From positions 558,001 through 622,000 of the forward strand of contig NZ_JAIEZV010000003.1 of NCBI RefSeq assembly GCF_019599545.1: a DNA stretch of 64,000 nucleotides, written 5' to 3'. The translations under genes and the position numbers were made by a program. The DNA comes from Halobacillus sp. Nhm2S1 (GTDB lineage: Bacteria; Bacillota; Bacilli; Bacillales; Halobacillaceae). Below are positions 1 through 7,723 of this stretch, piece after piece (the first letter of the stretch is position 1; each line of letters begins with the position of its first letter). The notes beneath the pieces are model-generated. The model worked only from the letters and a program-made list of their open reading frames with translations, searched no databases and was not told where the DNA came from.

Positions 1-1
1 T

Positions 2-1198
2 GACTTTATATACCGCAATAATTTATTTGAAATTAACGAGAAAAACCTTCTTACTATTACCAAATCAGAAGTTCTATCGTTAGATCAACTCCAAAATGCA
101 GAACATAAATCACTATATAATTATATCAAAGAAAATATAATTAAGTATATAAAGGAAATAGCGCAAAAGGGACATATCAAGCATGAGACACAAGATAATA
201 TAATAATGTTGTTAAATGATGAAGAGATTGAGTTTAATCTAAAAAGTAAAATCATCTCTCAGATAAATATAAGAATTGAAAATATAAGAGATATAAATGA
301 GGTTGAATTATGGGATGTGCTATTCAATGAAATGAAGATAGCTGCAGACTGGTCAAACATAATAGCTTACTCTTATGAATATGGAAAAATTGACAACATT
401 ATTGGTAATTATTTAAACAATAAAGAGAATTGTTTTTCTTTATCTAAAATTAATCTAGAGAATTATTTTGAGGAATTTGAAGAACAAACTGTTTTTTATG
501 TGTCTGAGAGCATAGCGAAAAATACTAGAATCTCTGAGGATAATTTCTTAATGTTATTACCAAGTTTAATACCTTCAGAAGGATACGATCTAGATGAGAT
601 TCACCAAGCGAGAATTGAAAATTTAATAAGAGAACAACTACTGCCTCTAACACAAAACGTTGCCGAATCTTTAAAGGAAAAGCATCACGATCTATATTTA
701 ATCCTACTCCAATATAACTTCACTGAATTCGTTGTTAATCAGGATTTATATGAGATTAACTTAGATGATGCCAACGCTATATTATCAAACAATTTATTGA
801 GTAAGGATAATAAAAAAGAACTAATCGACAGCTTAGATGTAGAGATTATACAGAACTCAAATTTATCAACTACAAGCAACTTTGTAAATCATGTGCTAGT
901 CTATTCAAAAACACCACCGAATGAAATCTGGATTAGCCTATTGTGTACAGATATAAATATTAATCAAAAGATTAGAATACTTTCTGAACAAATATATACA
1001 ATAAATAAAGATACAATTAGCTCTTCCTTAAAATTGTTAGGTTATCCTTTTAGTGATATTGCTGTTAAAGGAAAAGCACCTAAAATAGATAGGAATAAAT
1101 TTGTTGATGACTTATTAAATAAGCTTAAAGAAGTCGATTATATCTCCTCATTGACCAAAAAAGCTAAATATGTAAGGGTTAATACTAAACGTGCTTAG
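2..1198 (+). CDS. C-terminal part of a large AT-rich island protein (possibly YobI-like P-loop NTPase)
   Basis: The frame is open without a stop from base 2 to the TAG at 1196-1198, so this is the 3' end of a longer gene that begins left of the window; the first internal ATG (206) is not convincing as a start because coding-like sequence continues above it. The visible 398 residues are rich in Asn, Ile, Leu, Glu and Lys, mainly alpha-helical in character, with no signal peptide, membrane segment or catalytic motif that I can name. Phrases such as NNLFEIN and DLYEINLDDANAIL, which recur through the chain, resemble the C-terminal helical repeats of very large YobI-family P-loop proteins found on Bacillus islands. 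That assignment rests on memory of the family style and is weak; any NTPase domain would be outside the window. The base composition is clearly more AT-rich than the core genes, in keeping with transfer. Confidence 0.55.
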   Translation, partial: DFIYRNNLFEINEKNLLTITKSEVLSLDQLQNAEHKSLYNYIKENIIKYIKEIAQKGHIKHETQDNIIMLLNDEEIEFNLKSKIISQINIRIENIRDINEVELWDVLFNEMKIAADWSNIIAYSYEYGKIDNIIGNYLNNKENCFSLSKINLENYFEEFEEQTVFYVSESIAKNTRISEDNFLMLLPSLIPSEGYDLDEIHQARIENLIREQLLPLTQNVAESLKEKHHDLYLILLQYNFTEFVVNQDLYEINLDDANAILSNNLLSKDNKKELIDSLDVEIIQNSNLSTTSNFVNHVLVYSKTPPNEIWISLLCTDININQKIRILSEQIYTINKDTISSSLKLLGYPFSDIAVKGKAPKIDRNKFVDDLLNKLKEVDYISSLTKKAKYVRVNTKRA

Positions 1199-1214
1199 TT
1201 AAAATTCCCTCGAT

Positions 1215-1254
1215 AAAATGCAGCGCTTGGAATATACCCAAGAGCTGCATTTTA
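1215..1254 (+). terminator. Rho-independent terminator after the 5'-truncated island gene
   Basis: Stem AAAATGCAGC (1215-1224) pairs with GCTGCATTTT (1244-1253), with an internal cttgg/cccaag pairing extending it, and is followed by a T/A-rich tract. It lies 17 bases after the stop codon. Confidence 0.7.
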
Positions 1255-1446
1255 TTTTAAAAAGAACCTTGCTCGTGTAACACATAAGATTGTAATAATA
1301 TAAAATACCACCACACAATTGCAAAACTAGTAGGTTGTTTTTCACAATGGTTTTAAATATTTTTTATACACCAATCCACTGTTTAATACCTCTCCTAATA
1401 TGATAAGATAACTAGTATATTACATAAATTTACAAGGAGGATATAC

Positions 1447-3573
1447 ATGAAGAAGTTCGTTAGTTTAATAACTATTTTCCTACTCTCGTTGTCATTAGTG
1501 TATCAAGTCCCTAGTACTGCAAGTGCAGCTAGTGGTTCTGAACGGGTCAAAGGTGACAACCGATATGAAACAGCTATTGCTATTTCAAAGAAAGGATGGC
1601 CTAATGGCTTAGAAACTAGTGAAAAGGCCGTAGTATTAGCTAGAGCTGATAACCCGGCTGACGCCCTAGCCTCTGCCAGTCTAGCAGGGGTTAAAGATGC
1701 ACCAATTTTGCTCACAAGTACAAACAGCCTTCCTAGTTCTGTACATAATGAGCTAAAGAGACTTGGAGCAGAAAAAGTTTATGCTCTTGGTGGGACTAAC
1801 GCCATCAGCAACGTCGTCATTTCCGATCTAAAGGGTAAAGGCTATTCCGTGGAACGCGTAAGTGGTAAGAACCGATTTGAAACTGCTTCTGCTATCAATG
1901 AAGAAGCTGGAACAGATAAAAACTCCGAAGCGATCCTTGTTAACGGATTAACTGTAGCTGACGCATTATCTGCATCCAGTAATTCAGCTATAAATGAAGT
2001 TCCAATCTACTTATCTACTAAAGACAAGATACCAGCGAGTTTACCTAGTAACATCAACAAGGTAACCATCTATGGTGGTACAGGTGTAGTAAGCCCAAGT
2101 ATTGAGTCGTCTCTTAAACAAAAAGGAATTACAGTTGAACGTATTTCCGGCAAGAACCGATATACTACAAATATTCAAGCTGCTAAAGATTTAAACACTT
2201 CAAGCGATGACTTCATTCTTGTCCGAGGAACATCTGTAAGTAAGTCTACTGAAGACTATCCAGATGCCGTGGCTGCTTCTGGACTTGCTAATAAACTTGG
2301 AATGGACATTGTTTTGTCCCATCCTACCTCTACAATCTTAGAAACTAAAGAATATCTTTCGACTGTAGATGGTAAAGCAGTAATCTTGGGTGGCAAAAAC
2401 GCTATATCTCAAAATGTTGTAACTAACCTCCTCACTATAGGTGATATGAAGGTACACTTCATCTATGTAGGTCAAGGGGACAGCACATTAATTCAAACCC
2501 CTAATGGTAAAAACATTCTTATTGATGCCGGTAAAAGAAGTGCTGGTGATGATGTGATTTGTTATTTGGAAGATCACGGGGTGGAATCTTTAGACATGGT
2601 AGTCGCTACACATCCAGATGCTGACCATATTGGCGGCTTAATTGATGTAATGAATGAGTTCCCTGTGAAACAGGTTATAGACAGTGGAAAATCACATACA
2701 TCTCAAACTTACATGGATTATCTTAACCTTGTAGATCAAAAGGATATTCCATTCGATGTTCCTGAAGTGGGATCCTATCTTAATGTAGATCCTCTTGTGG
2801 ATATCCAAGTACTAAATAATGGGGATGGATATTCAGATAACAACAACGCTTCCGTAGCGTTAAAAGTCTCTTATGGTGAGAATGATTACCTTCTAACTGG
2901 GGATGCTGCTGCAGAAGCAGAAATGAATATGGTTCAAAACTTTGACCTACAATCCGAAGTTTACAAAGTTGGACACCACGGGTCAGACTCAAGCTCCACT
3001 CAAGTATTCTTAGATGAAGTCTCTCCGGACTTTGCCGTTATTTCTGCCGGTATTGATAACCAATACGGACATCCTGACAGTGAAGTTATCGAAAGGCTTC
3101 ATAGAGCTGGGGTAAGCGACTATATGATTTGGGAGCTAAATGGTGAAGATGTCGTATTTACTAATAAGGGAGATTCATCACTTTCAGCAAGTTCCTCTCC
3201 ATCTGCTTGTAACACGGACGAGCCTGCTCCTGAGCCGGATCCAGAACCAGATCCTGAACCAACGACAGGAAAGCTTGATATTACTAACTTAGATCTTGAT
3301 GCAGAAACGGTTAAGATTAAAAATATTGATAATCGAGATATTTCCATGGATGGTTGGAGATTAGTAAGTGTTGATGGAAACCAAACGTTTAACTTCCCTA
3401 GCGATTACACACTGAAGGAAGGCGCAACTGTCACTGTGACCTCCGGAAGAAGCTCATATGAGAATCGACCAAGCGTATTGCAGTGGTCTCGAGCTTATCT
3501 TTGGGATAATAATGGTGATACTGCTAGACTTTATGATCCTCAAGGGGGATTAATTGATGAGTTCAAACGGTAA
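1447..3573 (+). CDS. Secreted CWB2 / ComEC-like metallo-beta-lactamase / lamin-tail protein
   Basis: A 708-residue exported protein. Residues 1-28 form a signal peptide ending in an ASA-A type site. Three cell-wall-binding type 2 repeats follow (about 34-123, 124-216, 217-330), each opening with a GxNRYET/GKNRFET-like motif and holding ALGGTNAIS-type loops; they anchor proteins non-covalently to the wall. Residues 334-560 are a metallo-beta-lactamase fold of the ComEC/Rec2 type: VGQGDS at 341-346, the metal motif HPDADH at 389-394, TGDA at 484-487 and GHHGSDS from 509. A Pro/Glu/Asp linker (about 591-607) leads to a C-terminal lamin-tail domain (about 609-708). The start has AAGGAGG seven bases upstream. 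The sequence shows the domains; an extracellular nuclease or phosphodiesterase acting at the wall is inferred from the ComEC hydrolase family. The gene overlaps the downstream DUF3006 gene by 17 bases, suggesting translational coupling. Confidence 0.88.
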   Translation: MKKFVSLITIFLLSLSLVYQVPSTASAASGSERVKGDNRYETAIAISKKGWPNGLETSEKAVVLARADNPADALASASLAGVKDAPILLTSTNSLPSSVHNELKRLGAEKVYALGGTNAISNVVISDLKGKGYSVERVSGKNRFETASAINEEAGTDKNSEAILVNGLTVADALSASSNSAINEVPIYLSTKDKIPASLPSNINKVTIYGGTGVVSPSIESSLKQKGITVERISGKNRYTTNIQAAKDLNTSSDDFILVRGTSVSKSTEDYPDAVAASGLANKLGMDIVLSHPTSTILETKEYLSTVDGKAVILGGKNAISQNVVTNLLTIGDMKVHFIYVGQGDSTLIQTPNGKNILIDAGKRSAGDDVICYLEDHGVESLDMVVATHPDADHIGGLIDVMNEFPVKQVIDSGKSHTSQTYMDYLNLVDQKDIPFDVPEVGSYLNVDPLVDIQVLNNGDGYSDNNNASVALKVSYGENDYLLTGDAAAEAEMNMVQNFDLQSEVYKVGHHGSDSSSTQVFLDEVSPDFAVISAGIDNQYGHPDSEVIERLHRAGVSDYMIWELNGEDVVFTNKGDSSLSASSSPSACNTDEPAPEPDPEPDPEPTTGKLDITNLDLDAETVKIKNIDNRDISMDGWRLVSVDGNQTFNFPSDYTLKEGATVTVTSGRSSYENRPSVLQWSRAYLWDNNGDTARLYDPQGGLIDEFKR

Positions 3574-3811
3574 ATATACACTTGATCGATTCGAGGGAAA
3601 GTATGCTGTACTTTTGTATAGGCCTGATGAAACAGTCATCGTAAATGCCGACAAAGATAACTTGCCAGCTAATGCTAAAGAAGGCGACATCTTAGACGTG
3701 CAATTTGCAAATGATGGTTCGCTGAAAAATGCAACCATTCTAGAAGATGAAACAAAGAAAGCTAGAGAGAAAGCAGAAAACCTTTTAAACAAATTACGAA
3801 ATAAAAAGTGA
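3557..3811 (+). CDS. DUF3006 family small protein
   Basis: An 84-residue soluble protein with the DUF3006 pattern: an opening YTLDRFEGKYAVLL strand, a D-E-T-V-I-V segment, and AKEGDILDVQF in the middle, followed by a charged helix with several Lys and Glu at the C-terminus. ATG at 3557 is preferred over the TTG one codon earlier because AAGGGGG (3542-3548) sits eight bases before it. The start lies inside the end of the MBL gene. DUF3006 genes are commonly found next to, or fused to, ComEC-like metallo-beta-lactamase genes; the biochemical role is unknown. There is no signal peptide, so unlike its partner it should stay in the cytoplasm, which is odd if the two act together. Confidence 0.8.
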   Translation: MSSNGKYTLDRFEGKYAVLLYRPDETVIVNADKDNLPANAKEGDILDVQFANDGSLKNATILEDETKKAREKAENLLNKLRNKK

Positions 3812-3816
3812 CAAAA

Positions 3817-3850
3817 AAGTGTCTGGATAATTCCAGGCACTTCTTTTTTT
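3817..3850 (+). terminator. Rho-independent terminator of the MBL-DUF3006 operon
   Basis: AAGTGTCTGG (3817-3826) pairs perfectly with CCAGGCACTT (3833-3842) around a six-base loop and is followed by a run of T. It separates this operon from the immA-int unit. Confidence 0.85.
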
Positions 3851-3861
3851 ATGTTTATGAA

Positions 3862-3890
3862 TTGAAAATAAGAACATTTGTTCGTATAAT
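3862..3890 (+). promoter_or_regulatory. Sigma-A promoter with LexA (SOS) box in its spacer
   Basis: TTGAAA (3862-3867) and TATAAT (3885-3890) are separated by exactly 17 bases. The spacer holds AGAACATTTGTTCG (3871-3884), which matches the Bacillus LexA/DinR box CGAAC-N4-GTTCG at all but the first base. LexA bound here would cover the -35 to -10 region. The downstream genes are the ImmA-type protease and the integrase, so DNA damage is predicted to induce both. Confidence 0.8.
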
Positions 3891-3911
3891 ACTGTCGAGG
3901 ATGGTGATAGT

Positions 3912-4409
3912 ATGAAGTTCCCACAATACACTACAACTGCACTAGAAGATTGGGTATCTAATTGGTACATAAAGCACAAATTCCAATATCCAATAGACCT
4001 AAAACTAAAAAAAATAGCCATGAAATACGAAATCTTTATTCACTACAAACCCATGCAAAGTGGCTATGTCCGCTTTGGACGGTATAAGGAAATCGTTCTC
4101 AATACTTCATTGGACCCCTTACAACAACGCGAACAGTTCTTTCATGAATTCTGTCATGCTATGAGGCATGTTGGAAAACAATCTATGATGCCAGAAGCAT
4201 TTCGAGAATTGCAAGAACGTGATGCAAGGCATTTCACGCTATACGCAGCTCTCCCCTATCACATGATTAGACGATATGATCTTGATGATCCTGAAATCTT
4301 GGACCGGTGGTCTCATGATTTTAAGGTATCTTATGAGCTATGCGAGGAAAGACTTGACCAAATAAAACGACGTTCAAATTGTACCAACCAGTTTTATGTC
4401 AGCTATTAA
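3912..4409 (+). CDS. ImmA/IrrE-family metallo-endopeptidase
   Basis: A 165-residue soluble protein with the gluzincin motif HEFCH at 78-82 and a downstream acidic segment (E102, D104) in the position of the third zinc ligand, as in ImmA of ICEBs1 and phage relatives. In that family the protease cleaves an ImmR-type HTH repressor after DNA damage and so releases integrase and excision genes. Here no ImmR-like gene is seen between this gene and the terminator at 3817-3850, nor elsewhere in the visible part of the island; a target could lie left of the window. ATG 3912 follows GAGGATGGTGATAGT. The gene is first in a two-gene unit with the integrase (gap 23 bases) under the SOS-box promoter. Confidence 0.85.
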   Translation: MKFPQYTTTALEDWVSNWYIKHKFQYPIDLKLKKIAMKYEIFIHYKPMQSGYVRFGRYKEIVLNTSLDPLQQREQFFHEFCHAMRHVGKQSMMPEAFRELQERDARHFTLYAALPYHMIRRYDLDDPEILDRWSHDFKVSYELCEERLDQIKRRSNCTNQFYVSY

Positions 4410-4432
4410 AATAAAATATGGAGGTGGTATCT

Positions 4433-5602
4433 ATGGGTAGCATTGAAAAGCGAGGTAAAGGATCATTTAGACTCTCTGTGGTTACAGGTTATGATGCTAA
4501 AGGGAAACCGATTCGTGAAAGAAAAAACGTTAAAGTTAAAAATAAAACATTAGCCCGACAGGAGTTAGCAAAATTCGAAGCAGAAGTCTTGAGTGGCGAT
4601 TATTCAAAGCCCAACTACACAAGGCTAGAAGATTTTTATCCTGACTGGATTAAGAAGTATGCGGAAGACAAACTTTCCCCCAGGACGCTGAGAGAGTATA
4701 TGAGTATTATTGAGAAAAGAATCTTACCTGACTATGGTCATATAAAGTTGTCTGATATCAAAGCCATGCATGTAGTTAACTTTCTAGATGATTTAAAGGA
4801 CGCCACGAGGAGGTTAGATGGTAAAGAAGAGGCGTTATCCCCTTCAACTATCAGGAACTGTTACAAGGCTTTTAAAAGCTTACTGACAGCTGCAGATGAG
4901 TTTGATCTAATAAAGAATAACCCTGCAAGGAATATAAAGCCACCTACTGTTAAACAAAAGAAACCTCTCTCCTACTCCAGGGAGAAAATAGATCACCTAA
5001 TCAAATGTATTAACCAGGAGCCTTTTGAAAAACAGGTAATGTTCTGGATTGCTTTTGTAACTGGATGTCGAGAGGGTGAACTCGTTGCATTAGAAGAAAA
5101 ACATATACTTAATGAGAAAAGCGCTATTCATTTTGAACAGTCGCTTTCTCAACAAAAGAGTGGAGAATTACTTATTAAAGACATTAAAAACGGTATGGAG
5201 GGTACAGCCTCCATACCTAATGAACTTCTGGAAATGGTTACTCAGATTAAGAACCGGCGTAAAAAAGAATTCATTCGGACTAGAGACCGTCAGTACGATC
5301 CTAATAGAGTTTTCCTTTTTGCAGATGAATTAGGGAAGCCTATGAGGCCTGATAGTGTTAGTCAATGGTGGGGAAGATTTAGAAAGCGCCATAAAATCGA
5401 TGGATTAAGGTTTCATGACTTAAGGCACTATTCAGTAACTTACTTAATACAACAGAATGTACCTACCAAGTCCATAAGTCAGCGTGTACGTCACAGAAAG
5501 ATTGGAACTACCATGGACATTTATGGCCATCATATTGAAGAAGTTGATCAGGTTGCAGCCGATCACTTTAGTCAATTCTTTCAAAAAAAAGATCTTTCAT
5601 AA
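4433..5602 (+). CDS. int: Tyrosine recombinase / integrase of the island
   Basis: A 389-residue site-specific recombinase. The N-terminal 55 residues are an AP2-like arm-binding domain (GSIEKRGKGSFRLSV), residues about 65-165 a SAM-like core-binding domain, and about 185-385 the catalytic domain. The catalytic set is complete: R213 in TGCREGEL, H328 and R331 in HDLRH, H354 in RHRK, and nucleophile Y364 in IYGHH. ATG 4433 is chosen over 4418 because GGAGGTGG (4420-4427) lies between them at correct spacing. It resembles integrases of Gram-positive ICEs and phages that use tRNA 3' ends; the tRNA-Arg gene lies 1.3 kb downstream. Transcription with the ImmA gene from a LexA-box promoter ties excision to the SOS response. 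Confidence 0.95.
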   Translation: MGSIEKRGKGSFRLSVVTGYDAKGKPIRERKNVKVKNKTLARQELAKFEAEVLSGDYSKPNYTRLEDFYPDWIKKYAEDKLSPRTLREYMSIIEKRILPDYGHIKLSDIKAMHVVNFLDDLKDATRRLDGKEEALSPSTIRNCYKAFKSLLTAADEFDLIKNNPARNIKPPTVKQKKPLSYSREKIDHLIKCINQEPFEKQVMFWIAFVTGCREGELVALEEKHILNEKSAIHFEQSLSQQKSGELLIKDIKNGMEGTASIPNELLEMVTQIKNRRKKEFIRTRDRQYDPNRVFLFADELGKPMRPDSVSQWWGRFRKRHKIDGLRFHDLRHYSVTYLIQQNVPTKSISQRVRHRKIGTTMDIYGHHIEEVDQVAADHFSQFFQKKDLS

Positions 5603-5606
5603 TATA

Positions 5607-5635
5607 ACAGCCTCCTTGAAAATTAAGGAGGCTGT
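5607..5635. terminator. Bidirectional terminator between integrase and lipoprotein gene
   Basis: ACAGCCTCCTT (5607-5617) pairs perfectly with AAGGAGGCTGT (5625-5635). Two convergent genes end on either side of it. Confidence 0.75.
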
Positions 5636-5641
5636 CAATTC

Positions 5642-6619
5642 TTATTGCATATTGTTATATATATATCCTGTGTTAGGGTCGACTGCGTACCATCCCCACG
5701 TTGCCGTATGCCCCTCTTTTGTTTCAGGATTATCAATTACCACTTCATATACTTGATAAACCCAATCACCATGCTGATTATCATGATCATATTCTACAAA
5801 GACATTCGGGTTATCTATTGGGACTTGAGCATACTCTACTACGTAGCCCGCAGCCTGTTCTTTAGATAAATTAGAAGGTGTGGATTCTTCATTACTTTCT
5901 TTTTGTTGTTCTTTTTCTTTTTCTTTTTCCTTCTCCGCCTGAGCCTCTTTTTCAGCTTTTAATTTTGCCTCTTCCTCTTCTTTCTTTCTTGCTGCCTCTT
6001 GAGCCTTTTTCTCAGCTTCTAATTTAGCTAAACGTTCTTCTTCAGCTTTCTTTAACTCCATCTGCTCAGCTTCATAGTCTCTTTTGTTATTTTCAACACT
6101 TTCAATTGAAGAATCGACATTACTCATCAACTCTTTCTTATTGGGATGTGTGGTCTTCTCATTCTTTAACTCATTCAATAAAGTCAGCGCATCCTCATAT
6201 TCATTTTCTTCTGCGTAAGAAAATGCGGTTTGGATCGATTCATTAATTTTATCTTCATGAGTTATCCAACTATTAATCTGTTCATGACTTTGATTTGCAT
6301 ACCGTTTAATTATAGATATCGTCTTGTAGTTATGTTCATTATTGTATTTTAGAATATCTTCATACAATAACTTTGCTGAAGCAAGCTCATTATCACTTTC
6401 AGTTTCTATAGCATATAATAACGATTCCAAAAGATTTTGAGTTACAGTGTTCTCCTCAGTTTCTTTTACTTCTATCACTTCACTTAATTTCGCTTCTGCT
6501 TGATCAAATTTTTGCTCCTCCAGCAACAATTCTAAATCCTGCATTCCATCGTTGTATTTTTGATTAGAACACGCACAAAGAATAAATAAAAGGAAAATGC
6601 CTACTATTCCCTTTTTCAA
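5642..6619 (-). CDS. Island lipoprotein with long coiled coil
   Basis: A 325-residue predicted lipoprotein. The signal peptide of about 16 residues ends in an LCAC lipobox, with lipidated Cys at about position 17. Residues 20-165 are helical and look like degenerate TPR-type repeats (FDQAEAKL, YEDALTLLNEL). Residues about 178-245 are a highly charged Glu/Lys/Ala coiled coil. The last 75 residues form a small domain rich in Tyr, Val and Trp (GDWVYQVYEVV, GWYAVDPNTGYIY) that I do not recognise with certainty; it resembles terminal domains of other Bacillaceae envelope lipoproteins. The start is TTG at 6617-6619, with AAGGGGAGG correctly spaced; no ATG fits. Its place between the integrase and the tRNA target puts it inside the element as cargo. 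Function unknown; it would face the outside of the membrane. Confidence 0.8.
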   Translation of the reverse strand: MKKGIVGIFLLFILCACSNQKYNDGMQDLELLLEEQKFDQAEAKLSEVIEVKETEENTVTQNLLESLLYAIETESDNELASAKLLYEDILKYNNEHNYKTISIIKRYANQSHEQINSWITHEDKINESIQTAFSYAEENEYEDALTLLNELKNEKTTHPNKKELMSNVDSSIESVENNKRDYEAEQMELKKAEEERLAKLEAEKKAQEAARKKEEEEAKLKAEKEAQAEKEKEKEKEQQKESNEESTPSNLSKEQAAGYVVEYAQVPIDNPNVFVEYDHDNQHGDWVYQVYEVVIDNPETKEGHTATWGWYAVDPNTGYIYNNMQ

Positions 6620-6780
6620 AGTCTTTCCTCCCCTTTTGTTTCACACAGTAATAATTTTATGTATATAGAATAATTTTAACATTATTTCCCTTTATTGAAT
6701 GCTCATTAGCAAAAATAATTAGTTTAAAAATCACCACTTAAGATAAAAAAATGAGAAGGTTAAAGTACTTATAAAAAATC

Positions 6781-6806
6781 CTGCCCCATTTCTGCCCCAA
6801 ATGGGG
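6781..6806. repeat. CTGCCCCA direct repeats near the element end (possible integrase arm sites)
   Basis: CTGCCCCATT (6781-6790) is followed directly by a second copy CTGCCCCAAA (6792-6801), and then GGGG (6803-6806) in inverted orientation. Short G/C-block repeats close to the att site are the usual form of arm-type integrase binding sites in tRNA-targeting elements. The repeats are seen; the role is inferred. Confidence 0.45.
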
Positions 6807-6846
6807 TTTTCTAATAATTACAACCTATATTAGTATCCATAAAGAA

Positions 6847-6886
6847 AAACGCTGAAATCCTTATATATCAAAGGTTTCAGCGTTTT
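6847..6886 (-). terminator. Terminator downstream of the tRNA genes
   Basis: AAAACGCTGAAA (6847-6858) pairs with TTTCAGCGTTTT (6875-6886); read on the minus strand the stem ends in a T run. It lies ten bases beyond the 3' end of tRNA-Arg. Confidence 0.75.
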
Positions 6887-6895
6887 CGCAGTTAG

Positions 6896-6969
6896 CGTCC
6901 CAGGAGAGATTCGAACTCCCGACCCACAGCTTAGAAGGCTGTTGCTCTATCCAGCTGAGCTACTGGGAC
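6896..6969 (-). tRNA. tRNA-Arg (TCT)
   Basis: A full cloverleaf reads on the minus strand: acceptor GTCCCAG pairs with CTGGGAC, the anticodon loop is CTTCTAA with anticodon TCT (bases 6933-6935), and the T loop contains GTTCGAATC. Position 73 is G, followed by CTA rather than CCA, so the CCA must be added after transcription, unlike the neighbouring tRNA-Gly. The 3' end faces the integrase-bearing island, which makes this the likely insertion target; the missing encoded CCA fits a junction created by recombination. Confidence 0.95.
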
Positions 6970-6997
6970 ATACTCTTGAAAAGTTTAAGTTATGTAA

Positions 6998-7071
6998 TGG
7001 AGCGGGTGAAGGGAATCGAACCCTCGTCATCAGCTTGGAAGGCTGAGGTTTTACCATTAAACTACACCCGC
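6998..7071 (-). tRNA. tRNA-Gly (TCC)
   Basis: The minus strand begins GCGGGTG and ends CACCCGC-T-CCA, with the CCA encoded at 6998-7000. The anticodon is TCC in loop CTTCCAA. It is co-transcribed with tRNA-Arg, 28 bases apart. Confidence 0.95.
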
Positions 7072-7136
7072 GTAGTTGAAAATCAGCTTTTAAGAAAACA
7101 AGTTTTTGTTGCTGTCTTGTGAAGCGGACAAGAATT

Positions 7137-7165
7137 ATTATATTAAGGATATGGAGAAATGTCAA
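7137..7165 (-). promoter_or_regulatory. Consensus sigma-A promoter of the tRNA-Gly-tRNA-Arg unit
   Basis: On the minus strand TTGACA (7160-7165), a 17-base spacer and TATAAT (7137-7142) match the consensus exactly, as expected for a strong stable-RNA promoter. The start point would be about 7130, some 60 bases before tRNA-Gly. Confidence 0.85.
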
Positions 7166-7184
7166 CAGGTTTGCAGCAAAGAAT

Positions 7185-7709
7185 TTAATTCTTCGCTGCA
7201 AGTGCTGTTGTCATGTGCAAGTCAGGCATAATGTCGCCGTTCACATGATAAAATTGCAATTGTACATCACTAAGGTCATTCCATTCCAAGATCGCATATG
7301 TTGGTTCTTCCCGATCTCTCGGAAGCCTTGCGCTGCCTGGGTTAATGAAAAGCGTGTCACCGATTTTTTCTGCCCCTGCTTTATGCGAGTGCCCGAAACA
7401 GGCAACTTGAGCACCAACTTCTTCTGCACGATAAGAGAGCGGCATCAACGTTGACTTGATCTGATGCAGATGTCCATGAACGACCAAAAACGTTACTTCC
7501 CCTACTTCAAAAGTTTGTTCTTCCTCCATTTCTGGTTCGAAATCACAGTTCCCTTTTGCATAAGAGAATCCTTCCAGTTCTTTGGAATTATAAGCAAGTT
7601 CAGAATCCCCGCAATGAATCATAGCATCGACATCCTGGTGTCTCTTTTTAATTTCCATCACTTCACTTTTTAAACCGTGGGTATCACTCACTATTAAAAC
7701 TTTTGGCAT
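7185..7709 (-). CDS. ysnB: YsnB-type metallophosphoesterase
   Basis: A 174-residue protein of the YfcE/MJ0936 phosphodiesterase family. Metal-ligand motifs are SDTHG near the start, HCGDSE at about 43-48, GNCD at about 65, and VVHGHLHQ and GHSH further on; FINPGSARLPR near the end is typical. ATG 7709 is chosen because GAGGTGA sits seven bases upstream, whereas the longer reading lacks a site. It is third in the rph-rdgB-ysnB gene string as in B. subtilis. The family hydrolyses phosphodiester model substrates in the cytoplasm; the natural substrate is not settled. Confidence 0.92.
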   Translation of the reverse strand: MPKVLIVSDTHGLKSEVMEIKKRHQDVDAMIHCGDSELAYNSKELEGFSYAKGNCDFEPEMEEEQTFEVGEVTFLVVHGHLHQIKSTLMPLSYRAEEVGAQVACFGHSHKAGAEKIGDTLFINPGSARLPRDREEPTYAILEWNDLSDVQLQFYHVNGDIMPDLHMTTALAAKN

Positions 7710-7723
7710 ACAAGTCACCTCAA

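Noticed and set aside
3851-3911. An ImmR-type repressor before the ImmA gene
   Set aside because: The gap is only the promoter, 61 bases; no frame fits there.
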